This document shows, piece after piece, positions 7,879 to 15,585 of a DNA stretch of 64,000 nt. Location: assembly GCF_037963865.1 (NCBI RefSeq), contig NZ_CP150170.1:3100001-3164000 (forward strand), read 5' to 3'. The stretch's first letter is position 1, and the number at the start of each line of letters is the position of its first letter. Under the pieces are notes generated by a model, which worked only from the letters and a program-made list of their open reading frames with translations, was not told the origin of the DNA and did no database searches. This DNA comes from Paenibacillus sp. FSL R10-2734. Its GTDB lineage: Bacteria > Bacillota > Bacilli > Paenibacillales > Paenibacillaceae. The position numbers and the translations under genes are program-made.

Positions 7879-7921
7879 AAGCGATTGCTTACCCCGGACC
7901 TCCGGATCAAAGCGATTGCTT
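7879..7921. repeat. Short palindrome cluster (AAGCGATTGCTT twice, CCGGA/TCCGG between)
   Basis: AAGCGATTGCTT occurs at 7879-7890 and again at 7910-7921, each with AAGC/GCTT arms. Between them is CCGGA-CC-TCCGG (7894-7905). It sits in the leader upstream of the APH-like kinase gene. It may be a regulatory or structural site. No T-run follows, so it is not a normal terminator. Confidence 0.5.
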
Positions 7922-7994
7922 CTTTAGTTTACGACTCAGCTCTATAGCGATATACTCTATATGTTTTTACTTCATCCGGAAAGGGATACATAAC

Positions 7995-9023
7995 ATGGGA
8001 AATCTGAATTATAATTTAAATTTTGAAATGCTATGTGCAAAATACGAGTTAGGTCATCTAAAAAATGAACCCGAACAGGTAACAGGCGGTCTTCTGCACA
8101 GAATGTATCGTCTACAAACGGACAAAGCGCTATATGCAGTGAAAGCACTAAATCCTCAAATCATGCAGCGGGATACAGCCATGTACAACTATACTCTTTC
8201 TGAAAAAGTTGCGAATATGGCTTATCAAAATGGAATAAATGCAGTACCGGCCATCGTATCCAAAGATCGATTTATGCATGAAGTTGAGGGTCAATTCTAT
8301 TTATTGTTTCCATGGGTCGAAGGTAAGGCTTTACCATCAGGAGAAATAGACATGGAGTGTTGTAAATGGATTGGGGAAATCCTTGCGAAAATTCATAAGA
8401 TTGATTTCTCTACACTTCTTGATCATCATCCTAATGAGAATTTTGAGCCAGTAAATGCATCCACTGTTCGTTGGAATGAGTATGCTCTCCAAGCAAAAGA
8501 GGAGGGTTTGGAATGGTCTAATTTATTATTTGATAACCTGAGTAAAATAAATCATTGGGAACAACTTGTTAAATCTTCAGCGGAACAATTATCGAACTAT
8601 AGGGTTATTAGCCATAGGGATTTAGATCAAAAAAATGTATTATGGGATGTGCAGCACGTACCAATAATTATTGACTGGGAAGCAGCAGGCCCTATCCATC
8701 CAACACAGGAGCTGATTGATGTAGCCCTATATTGGTCAGGTTTTGAGTCGGGAAGTATAAGCAATGATGCTTTCTGCACGCTTATTAGTTCCTACCGAGA
8801 TCATGGTGGCGAGATTTATGCTAACTGGTCCGATGTACTCAACTATGGTTTTCATGGAAAGCTAGAATGGTTAGCTTATAATATCAGACGGTCACTTGGA
8901 CAGGAGAGTGCGGATGATGCGGAGCGAGAACTTGGAACCCTAGAAGTAATTAGTACAATAACAGCTTTAAATGACTATGATGATTTTATTCCTATGTGTT
9001 TATTATGGTTAAGTGATCTTTAA
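7995..9023 (+). CDS. Aminoglycoside phosphotransferase (APH)-family kinase
   Basis: A 342-residue protein-kinase-like fold. The N-lobe contains GGLLHRMYRLQTDKALYAVKAL, with the ATP-binding Lys in AVKAL. The catalytic loop HRDLDQKN is at about residues 207-214, and the Mg-binding IIDWEAAGP follows at about 223. Members phosphorylate aminoglycosides, but many are small-metabolite or sugar kinases (CotS, choline kinase, fructosamine kinase types), so resistance cannot be inferred. The ATG is preceded by GGAAAGGGA. A GNAT gene follows 36 bp downstream and may be in the same unit. Confidence 0.85.
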   Translation: MGNLNYNLNFEMLCAKYELGHLKNEPEQVTGGLLHRMYRLQTDKALYAVKALNPQIMQRDTAMYNYTLSEKVANMAYQNGINAVPAIVSKDRFMHEVEGQFYLLFPWVEGKALPSGEIDMECCKWIGEILAKIHKIDFSTLLDHHPNENFEPVNASTVRWNEYALQAKEEGLEWSNLLFDNLSKINHWEQLVKSSAEQLSNYRVISHRDLDQKNVLWDVQHVPIIIDWEAAGPIHPTQELIDVALYWSGFESGSISNDAFCTLISSYRDHGGEIYANWSDVLNYGFHGKLEWLAYNIRRSLGQESADDAERELGTLEVISTITALNDYDDFIPMCLLWLSDL

Positions 9024-9059
9024 GTTGATTTTATCTAATCCGGTAAAGGAGAACTTATC

Positions 9060-9548
9060 ATGAATGTAGTAAACGCTACTATGGAGGATATAAGAGGGTG
9101 GCTTGAGCTGGCGGCAGAAGTGGAGTCTCTTTTTGGGCCGATGGTAGATGATCCGAACTTCACGCTAGCCTTAGAAAAAAATATCATTCGTCAAAGCGCT
9201 TTTTGTATACGAGAGAATAATGGTTCGGCAGGTTCACGATTACTTGGAGGCGTGTTATTTTCTTCATCCAATGCTCCTAACTACAAGATTGGGTGGCTAT
9301 CTGTTTCAAAGCAAGAAAGAAATAAAGGAGTCGCAACAGCCCTGCTTAACCACATTATCCAAAGTATCGAAACTCCATCAGAGATTCTCGTTACTACTTT
9401 TGGTGAGGATCATCCAGAGGGTCAACCTGCTAGACGATTTTATCAGAAGTTTGGTTTCGTTCCTATGCAGGATGGGGTTCCAAATGGCCTCGAAGGTGGC
9501 TCAAGACAAAATTTCAAGCTGACGATCGCTCACAAGGATTCATTATGA
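9060..9548 (+). CDS. GNAT family N-acetyltransferase
   Basis: A 162-residue GNAT. The acetyl-CoA pyrophosphate-binding motif V-S-K-Q-E-R-N-K-G-V-A-T-A-L-L is at about residues 82-96, preceded by the beta4 strand KIGWLSV. The end RRFYQKFGFVPM is the motif B region. The ribosome binding site is AAAGGAGAA and the start is clear. The last four bases overlap the ATGA of the next gene, so the two are translationally coupled. The substrate is unknown. Confidence 0.88.
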   Translation: MNVVNATMEDIRGWLELAAEVESLFGPMVDDPNFTLALEKNIIRQSAFCIRENNGSAGSRLLGGVLFSSSNAPNYKIGWLSVSKQERNKGVATALLNHIIQSIETPSEILVTTFGEDHPEGQPARRFYQKFGFVPMQDGVPNGLEGGSRQNFKLTIAHKDSL

Positions 9549-10291
9549 AAAAAATAATTGTTTTATCGGCGATTTCATTGTTCTTGTTAGCGATTTCTTT
9601 TAGCCCATTATTCAATTATATCCGAGAGTATATTATTTCAGATCAAATCAATCAGCGTTATGAGATAGACCATGCTGAAAAAGGATACAATACGTTAAAC
9701 GTTCAAGAACTAACGATTGATGATAAGAATATTAAGATCCAAGAAGAAAATACAGGCAGGAAAGCAGAATTGACCCTTTGGGATGAGGATGAAAATGTCC
9801 CACCTGGTGATATTGTGAAAATTCAGTATCTATTGAATGGTCAAAAAGTCTCAACTTCTGATGAAATATGGCTGTCTAATCGGGATAGAGGAAGCAGGTA
9901 TTTCTCATGGATAGATATTCTCACGGTTAAGGATCGAAAGACTGGTGAGGAAGAAATAAGTATTGTCCAAAGACTTACCGATGATAGTCAACCAATGGAC
10001 AAGAGAAAATGGAAAATAATCACGATTTTACATGATGGAAGCGTAGAAGAAAAAGTGCTAAGTTATGCTCAAAGAAGTGATAATCATCTAGGCGTCAAGC
10101 TTATCGAATTCTCTGGTACATCACGTATGAGTATGGGCTATTATTCGGATATAACAAAAGGCTATCCCAGCGTATTCTTCCCTCTCATATTTCCGTTTCT
10201 AACCTCAGTGGTGGGAATCTTTTTATTGATCATTATAGTTGTTTTATTATTGATGGAGTTTCATTTCAGACGCGTTATTAGGAAAAGATAG
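9545..10291 (+). CDS. Bitopic membrane protein of unknown function
   Basis: A 248-residue protein with an N-terminal hydrophobic segment (about 4-24), a soluble beta-rich region of about 180 residues, and a C-terminal membrane helix (about 210-236) followed by a basic tail (FRRVIRKR). The soluble part should face outside the cell. No motif or family is recognised. It overlaps the GNAT gene by 4 bp, so the pair is co-expressed. No cysteine lipobox is seen, so the N-terminal segment is either a cleaved signal or an anchor. Confidence 0.75.
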   Translation: MKKIIVLSAISLFLLAISFSPLFNYIREYIISDQINQRYEIDHAEKGYNTLNVQELTIDDKNIKIQEENTGRKAELTLWDEDENVPPGDIVKIQYLLNGQKVSTSDEIWLSNRDRGSRYFSWIDILTVKDRKTGEEEISIVQRLTDDSQPMDKRKWKIITILHDGSVEEKVLSYAQRSDNHLGVKLIEFSGTSRMSMGYYSDITKGYPSVFFPLIFPFLTSVVGIFLLIIIVVLLLMEFHFRRVIRKR

Positions 10292-10320
10292 CGATAAAAG
10301 CGATTAGGTACGCCCTAAAG

Positions 10321-11586
10321 TTACTTATAGTTACGAATTACCTTTAACTTGGTCAAGGTTAATAAAGCAAACAGAAGTAGCAAGACTCCGATGGAACCCA
10401 TGACAGGGGCTGGACTATAATGATCGGATAGGAATGAAACGGCTGTTAGACCAAGTGAGGGTGCTACACTCATAATGGAGCCTAGTACACCGAAGACTCG
10501 ACCTTGTATATCCTCCGAAACTTCCAGTCTGAGGATGGTATTAATCAGCAATGTACAGAATGAGAACATGAAGCCAATTAGAAGAATGATGGGAATGGCT
10601 AACGCAGCTGTTGTAACGAACGATAATAGGAGGTACATGGGACCCAGACATAGCAGCCCAGTCATGATCAGGAAGCCGCGATTCTTTAATTTAGAGCCAA
10701 GAAACAATATCATGCTGGAACCAATCACATAACCTAGTGGAATACAGGCTTCCATGAGGCCAAACTGAAAGGGACTAGAATTCCATACTTTGACGGCCAT
10801 AACTTGCGTTAGCATCAGTGAAGGCATAAGGAACAAAGTGAGTGTGGGGAGCATTATGATAATTGCTCGTGCAAAGGGATATCTCCAAATATAACGAACA
10901 CCATCGGCAAGATCTTGCGTGAATTTTCTTTTTTCTTTATGTGCGTAATTCACTCGGTTAGGTAGCGGAAGAGAGCGGACGGCCAGAACCAGTAAAAAGG
11001 AAACAAAAAATGTAGCCCCATCAAATAATATAGCATCGGCCGCTCCAAAACTCGCTACAAAAATACCTCCAGCCGAGAATCCGATAGTCCGACAGATGTT
11101 CTCCGACAAGTTCAGAATCCCGACCGCCTTTTGCACATGTTCTTTGCCGACAACTGTCGTAATAGAAGCTTGATACGCAGGGGATTGGAATAAAGCTGAG
11201 ACTGTCGTAAGTCCTGTCAGTATGGCCACGATAATGAATGATGTTGAAGACATAGAAATAGCTAAAGCAAGCGTAAGTGCTAGACCGCAGCTTATCAGAT
11301 CTGTGATCAGCATGATTGTTCTGCGATTGATCCTGTCTGCAACTGTACCTCCGATTGATCCGAGCAAAGAACTAAGCAGTAAATTGATTATCGTAATAAT
11401 GGCTATCATTTTAGCGCTTCCAGTCGTCTGAAGCACCCATAAACTTAAAGCAATGCTGTGAAAGGTATTTCCAAACAAGGATATAGAATAGGAGCTGAGT
11501 AGTAGCATAAATCTCCGATTTCCCCAAAGGGGTGGATAGGATTGAACGGCGGTAGATGCATGTTTTGCTAAAACAGGATCTGTCAT
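10321..11586 (-). CDS. MFS transporter (MFS_3/EntS-like exporter)
   Basis: A 421-residue major facilitator protein with 12 predicted membrane helices. GGTVADRINRRT at about residues 78-89 is motif A between helices 2 and 3. The family of this type (NRRFMLLLSSYSISLFGNTFHSIALSLWVLQTTGS start) exports drugs, siderophores or peptides. The gene stands directly downstream of a LacI-type regulator gene on the same strand, with a LacI-style palindrome 18 bp ahead of its ATG. That suggests specific repression. The substrate is unknown. The ribosome binding site GAGGAGAG is good. Confidence 0.88.
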   Translation of the reverse strand: MTDPVLAKHASTAVQSYPPLWGNRRFMLLLSSYSISLFGNTFHSIALSLWVLQTTGSAKMIAIITIINLLLSSLLGSIGGTVADRINRRTIMLITDLISCGLALTLALAISMSSTSFIIVAILTGLTTVSALFQSPAYQASITTVVGKEHVQKAVGILNLSENICRTIGFSAGGIFVASFGAADAILFDGATFFVSFLLVLAVRSLPLPNRVNYAHKEKRKFTQDLADGVRYIWRYPFARAIIIMLPTLTLFLMPSLMLTQVMAVKVWNSSPFQFGLMEACIPLGYVIGSSMILFLGSKLKNRGFLIMTGLLCLGPMYLLLSFVTTAALAIPIILLIGFMFSFCTLLINTILRLEVSEDIQGRVFGVLGSIMSVAPSLGLTAVSFLSDHYSPAPVMGSIGVLLLLFALLTLTKLKVIRNYK

Positions 11587-11603
11587 GGGTTACTCTCCTC
11601 TCA

Positions 11604-11619
11604 ACTTAAACGCTTAAGT
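11604..11619. promoter_or_regulatory. LacI-type operator upstream of the MFS gene
   Basis: ACTTAAACGCTTAAGT is a 16-bp palindrome with a central CG and a single mismatched pair, the form expected for a LacI/GalR-family operator. It sits between the lacI-type gene and the start of the MFS gene, so it probably controls the pump. It also resembles a weak cre site. Confidence 0.65.
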
Positions 11620-11648
11620 GAATATCGAAAAAAAATTAATCAACAAAA

Positions 11649-12560
11649 TTAATCAACAAAATAACGATTATTCTCTTGTCTGGAATAGTCAGAACGATTT
11701 AATAACTCTTGCATTAATTCAAAAGCGGTAGCTGCTTTATCCCCTGTGAATACGAATTTCTGAACGTCTTCTCCGAGCATTTCTGGGCAATTACAGGTAC
11801 AAAGAACAGAAAGACGTGCGAATACCTCGGATTTTTCAACATAACTTCCGATAAACTCATTAATAACGATGGCTTCTTTGTAGCTCCCCTCCGATAAGAT
11901 TGTATTCAATTCCTCCAGATTTTGAACTTTAAATATCGCTTTCTCAGGTAAAGGAAGACTGTCTTGGATAAAGTGAGTGAGCAGGGAGTTATTGAAGCAC
12001 TCCATAATTAAACATACCTGCGAAAGATCCTCCGGCATTACCTTTTGTAGAGCTAAACGATAATTGTAAAGAACTTGCTTAAACAGCTTATCTTCAATCA
12101 TGCTGTCGATCAAAATCAAGGGGATTCCTTCTACAAAATGCTTGGAAATCGAATAGAAGGCTTCATCGCGGACATCGATCAGAAAGACGGCTTCGAGTTT
12201 TCTTTCGACGATGATATCTAGAGAAGGATGCTCTGTACCAAGAGAGTATAACAGCGTATGATATCCGGCATCTGTTAAACGCTGTTCCAAAGCACGGATA
12301 AATGTGAACTGGGCATAGAGCTTCCAAGGTGGCATATGGGCAGAATTATTGACAAGTATGCCTATCAATCCTGTTTTTTTATTGGCAAGTGAACGGGCTG
12401 CTAGATTAGGAATGTAATGAAGCTCTTCCGCAAGCAACAAAATTTGATTACGGGTCTTCTCAGGAATGGTTTGGTTATCGACGCGGTTCAGAACATAGCT
12501 CACAGTTGCAACAGAGACATTAGCCCGGAGCGCGATGTCCTTCATTGTAGTCTTTTTCAC
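11649..12560 (-). CDS. LacI family transcriptional regulator
   Basis: A 303-residue regulator. The N-terminal HTH is textbook (TMKDIALRANVSVATVSYVLN, residues 5-25), followed by the hinge helix NLAARSLANKKTGLIGIL. The periplasmic-binding-like sensor domain is shorter and more divergent than usual (about 330-340 residues is typical), and the usual D-xx-A-xG signature late in the domain is not obvious, so ligand specificity is open. The gene is transcribed toward the MFS transporter with 62 bp between them. The palindrome in that gap is the probable operator. Confidence 0.88.
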   Translation of the reverse strand: MKKTTMKDIALRANVSVATVSYVLNRVDNQTIPEKTRNQILLLAEELHYIPNLAARSLANKKTGLIGILVNNSAHMPPWKLYAQFTFIRALEQRLTDAGYHTLLYSLGTEHPSLDIIVERKLEAVFLIDVRDEAFYSISKHFVEGIPLILIDSMIEDKLFKQVLYNYRLALQKVMPEDLSQVCLIMECFNNSLLTHFIQDSLPLPEKAIFKVQNLEELNTILSEGSYKEAIVINEFIGSYVEKSEVFARLSVLCTCNCPEMLGEDVQKFVFTGDKAATAFELMQELLNRSDYSRQENNRYFVD

Positions 12561-12872
12561 CAGTAAACTTCTCCCTTGCTGAGATATTTATTTCCAAATA
12601 TTATCACTAAAACTTGAGAAGAGTCAACGAGTGACTTTATACCAAGAAGAAAATGATTCCTTGTGATCATTTTAATAATTTGGGTAAATAGATTTAAGAA
12701 GCTAAATTAGTCAGCGAGAAGAGGTGTAACTCATGGATACGAATTCTACACGAGAAGAAAGAGCGCTGTGAAATCGCTTTATATACTGACACAAATTCGT
12801 GAAATAATTCACTTAATAATTAAGATTTTTAATATATAATTTATTTATAATCAAAATTAGGGGGAATCGAAA
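12561..12872. other. Intergenic region between divergent lacI-type and lipoprotein genes
   Basis: This 312-bp AT-rich gap holds the ribosome binding site of the regulator gene and a small dyad (AAATGAT...ATCATTT near 12650). It also has a 12-codon ORF with a GAGGTG ribosome binding site (ATG 12733, stop 12769-12771). An A+T-rich promoter region with TATAAT-like hexamers lies near 12830-12850, ahead of the lipoprotein gene. I see no further gene. The 12-codon ORF could be a leader peptide but I have no support beyond the ribosome binding site. Confidence 0.4.
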
Positions 12873-13424
12873 ATGAGACTATTTAAAATGATTTTAGTGG
12901 CTGGGGTTTCGGTAGCAGTATTGGCTGGTTGTGGTGCAAATGAGGATAAAGCAAACAATTCGGCGGCAACTTCTGCTCCGGCTACTGAGCAGACAGATGC
13001 GGTTACTACAGCCTCGATCGTAAATCAAGCAGATGCATTTACTAAGGCTGTAAGCAAAGATGGAAACTGGATTGTTGCTATTCTAAATGATGTAACAATT
13101 CCGGATGAGGTTGTTGTAGCTGGAGAATTCCGTAATAAAGGAGCCGCAGATGGCGACATCTACCGTAAGATTGCCCTTTATTCGCAAGATGCTGATCACA
13201 AGATCACTGCTACTTATACACTAACCGTACCCAAGTTCACAGTACAAAGTGAGAATTTGAAAGTTGAAGGCGGAACGATTAAAGGCGATGTTTATGTAGA
13301 AGCGAAAGGTTTTACTCTGCCTGAAACCGCAACGATTGATGGTAATCTTTACTTCACAAGCGAGGATCTGAAAGCATCTGCAAAGATTGATGGAAAAGTG
13401 ACTGGAACAACAGAAGTTAAGTAA
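12873..13424 (+). CDS. Lipoprotein with C-terminal bactofilin-like beta repeats
   Basis: A 183-residue exported lipoprotein. The signal peptide has the lipobox LAGC (Cys at residue 20) after a hydrophobic run. A low-complexity Ala/Ser/Thr linker (about 25-50) tethers the mature domain. The C-terminal 60 residues show short repeating strands with hydrophobic and Gly-Asp/Asp-Gly turns (GGTIKGDVYV, ATIDGNLYF, AKIDGKVTG), as in polymer-forming bactofilin-type beta-helices. Placement is outside the membrane. It may be a surface scaffold or chaperone-like protein; the function is unknown. It is monocistronic with its own terminator. Confidence 0.8.
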   Translation: MRLFKMILVAGVSVAVLAGCGANEDKANNSAATSAPATEQTDAVTTASIVNQADAFTKAVSKDGNWIVAILNDVTIPDEVVVAGEFRNKGAADGDIYRKIALYSQDADHKITATYTLTVPKFTVQSENLKVEGGTIKGDVYVEAKGFTLPETATIDGNLYFTSEDLKASAKIDGKVTGTTEVK

Positions 13425-13447
13425 TTACGTAATCATCTCATACAATA

Positions 13448-13483
13448 GAAGCTAATCCATAAACAATGGGTTGGCTTCTTTTT
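13448..13483 (+). terminator. Intrinsic terminator after the lipoprotein gene
   Basis: GAAGCTAATCCAT pairs with ATGGGTTGGCTTC (two G-U pairs in RNA) over a 5-nt loop, followed by five T. Confidence 0.85.
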
Positions 13484-13542
13484 ATGTTGATTTTATTCAT
13501 ATTGAACTTATAATATTACTACCACTACTAGGAGGAACACAT

Positions 13543-13788
13543 ATGTCTAAGGAGTATTCACGAACGTATATTGAGAGTGTAAAGCTTGAAATGCTAAATA
13601 GATTGGGATTGAAGCAAGTGTTTTTTAAGGAACAAATAGGTGATGGTCTGATTTTTGAAGCTGTAGGATTTGATAAAGGGAGCAAACATCGTTTTTGCGT
13701 TAGACCGAAGACGAAAACGATTGACGAATTCATTTCAGGAAAATGGATGAAGGTCCGTAGCTTTACAATCAAAAGTGTGGAAATTTAA
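13543..13788 (+). CDS. Small hypothetical protein (81 residues)
   Basis: The ATG at 13543 is chosen because TAGGAGGAAC lies 5 bp ahead; the frame is open further upstream but has no ribosome binding site there. The product is basic and soluble, with no membrane segment, and ends KWMKVRSFTIKSVEI. The pattern of strands (GDGLIFEAVGFDKGSKHRFCVRPKTKTIDEF) suggests a small alpha-beta fold. I do not recognise a family. It has its own terminator directly downstream, which supports a real short gene. Confidence 0.6.
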   Translation: MSKEYSRTYIESVKLEMLNRLGLKQVFFKEQIGDGLIFEAVGFDKGSKHRFCVRPKTKTIDEFISGKWMKVRSFTIKSVEI

Positions 13789-13803
13789 TGTTGAAATCTA
13801 GAA

Positions 13804-13836
13804 GGTAACCCCGTTAATATCGGAGTTGCCTTTTTT
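13804..13836 (+). terminator. Intrinsic terminator after small protein gene
   Basis: GGTAAC...CG pairs with CG...GTTGCC (one G-U pair) around the loop at 13814-13820, followed by six T. It may also serve the convergent phosphatase gene poorly, since the minus strand has no long T-run. Confidence 0.75.
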
Positions 13837-13851
13837 ATTTTTGTGACTGAT

Positions 13852-14469
13852 TTAATGATAATGTGAAGTATCGCCGTAAAGATCGACGCTTGTATGGTTT
13901 TCCGTTAGGGTTACTTTACATAAAGCTGTGGAGAGAATATCCGGTAGTCCCCCTAATTCCTGCAATGATTTTCCGAGGAAATGAGCCATAATAACTTTCA
14001 GAGTCATCCGATGAGTGACAACAAGCACCTCAAGCCCTACGTTGTCGCTTATGATACCCTCAATAGTCGGTATTACTCTTTGTTCAAGCCGACTATAGGT
14101 CTCGCCTGAGGGTAGAGGAATATATAGATCAGGACTTGTGAAGAAATGAGAGTATTGTAAAGGGTAATCCTGTTCGATCTGGACAGTGTTCATTCCTTCC
14201 CATATGCCCATGTTAATTTCCATTAAAGAAGCTTGCTGTTGAATGGGTAAACTTCTATTTCCTCGTAAAATTTGCGCAGTATGCAATGCTCTTGGACTAG
14301 TACTAGAATAGATTGCACCTAAATGTTCGCTTTCCAAACGTTCTCTCAACCATTCGGCTTGCTGCTCGCCCAACGCTGTTAGCTCTGAGTTTTGATGTCC
14401 TTGCATTCTTTTCTGCAAATTCCACTCGGTCTGCCCATGACGGGTTAAGAATAATACTGTCTCTTTCAT
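13852..14469 (-). CDS. Histidine phosphatase family protein (phosphoglycerate mutase-like)
   Basis: A 205-residue branch-1 histidine phosphatase. The RHG motif is in FLTRHGQTEWN (about residues 7-17). A second catalytic Arg/Glu set lies around SSTSPRALHTAQIL and MNMGIWEGM, and the second His is in VVTHRMTLKVI (about 150-160). Family members are broad phosphatases or act on alpha-ribazole phosphate or phosphoglycerate. The neighbours do not point to a pathway. The start has AAAGGAGG on the minus strand. The gene is divergent from the LysR-type gene with an AT-rich shared promoter region. Confidence 0.88.
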   Translation of the reverse strand: MKETVLFLTRHGQTEWNLQKRMQGHQNSELTALGEQQAEWLRERLESEHLGAIYSSTSPRALHTAQILRGNRSLPIQQQASLMEINMGIWEGMNTVQIEQDYPLQYSHFFTSPDLYIPLPSGETYSRLEQRVIPTIEGIISDNVGLEVLVVTHRMTLKVIMAHFLGKSLQELGGLPDILSTALCKVTLTENHTSVDLYGDTSHYH

Positions 14470-14624
14470 TAACGAAACCTCCTTTATGAATAGTTGTAAG
14501 TATAAGATAAATAAATATAAATAAACAATATATAATAGTTAATATCCATAATGTATAGTTATAGTAAATGAGCCGAGGTCCGTTGAATAATAATTTTATT
14601 TTATAGAGTTAGGAAGATTTCACG

Positions 14625-15560
14625 ATGAACTTTCATGTATTGAAATTATTTTACTGCGTTGCGATAACAGGTAGTGTAACTAAAGCCTCTGAACGTTTGC
14701 ACATCAGTCAACCCGCTATTTCCGCGCAGATCCGTAAGTTTGAACGGGAAAATAACATTTTATTGTTAGAGGTTAAAGGTAAGAGGATGGTGCTCACACC
14801 GATTGGAAAAAGACTGATCGAACCCCTTGAGAAGTTTTTTGCTATGGGCGATCAAGTACAGCAAATCATTGAGGATTATCAGAAATTTCCCGAGGGGCAT
14901 ATTCGGATCGCAGGTAATTATCTGGCTACAAGTATGTTCATTCCCAGGTGGGCGTCATTATTTAAACAATCTTTTCCGGAAGTTAGAATTCAAATCACTA
15001 CTACTAATTCTCACGAAGTATTGGAGCAATTAGATAACTTTGAAGCAGACGTGGCGATTTACAGTGATATGGAGTTTCCTTCGCATAATACAGGAGTATT
15101 CGATCATCGGGAGTTATACAAGGACGAGTATGTGTTCGTGGTTGCTTCTAATCACTCTTTTGCCCAGCAGCAGGTTAGCTTTGAAGAAGTTATATCTGAA
15201 GCATTTATTATGAGAGAAGAAGGCAGCGCAGCCAGGGAGAGACTTGTTCGATTGTGTGAAGAAAGAAAGGTACAACAGCCGAAGATCGAGCTTCAATTTA
15301 ATGGAGTGAATGAGGTTATTCAAGCCGTGATTGCTGGGTATGGGATTAGTTTTGTATCCGCTTTGTTAGCTCAGCCTTATCTTGATCAGGGAACCTTAGC
15401 TAAGGTAGAAGTAGAAAATGTAGTTTCAAAGCATTCGATATGGATGGGATATAGAAAGAAGGAACTTCAGGAAAGCTATATTCAATCCTTTATTACGCTG
15501 GTCATGAAACAATTAAAAGAAGAGAATCATTTACTCACCAATCCAGCTCATACACCTTAA
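14625..15560 (+). CDS. LysR family transcriptional regulator
   Basis: A 311-residue LysR-type regulator. The N-terminal HTH runs VTKASERLHISQPAISAQIRKFERENN (about residues 18-44). The effector domain begins near residue 90 (GHIRIAGNYLATSMFIPRWASLFKQSFPEVRI). The divergent gene is the histidine phosphatase, its most likely target beyond itself. Its overall look is CysL/CbbR-like but the ligand is unknown. The downstream gene is convergent, so it is monocistronic. The start ATG lacks a strong ribosome binding site (AGGAAGA). Confidence 0.88.
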   Translation: MNFHVLKLFYCVAITGSVTKASERLHISQPAISAQIRKFERENNILLLEVKGKRMVLTPIGKRLIEPLEKFFAMGDQVQQIIEDYQKFPEGHIRIAGNYLATSMFIPRWASLFKQSFPEVRIQITTTNSHEVLEQLDNFEADVAIYSDMEFPSHNTGVFDHRELYKDEYVFVVASNHSFAQQQVSFEEVISEAFIMREEGSAARERLVRLCEERKVQQPKIELQFNGVNEVIQAVIAGYGISFVSALLAQPYLDQGTLAKVEVENVVSKHSIWMGYRKKELQESYIQSFITLVMKQLKEENHLLTNPAHTP

Positions 15561-15585
15561 TTATGATGTATAAGCTGAACTGAAA

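Noticed and set aside
7995..9548. Aminoglycoside resistance locus (APH plus GNAT)
   Set aside because: Both families are broad; no residue pattern seen here is specific for a known resistance enzyme.
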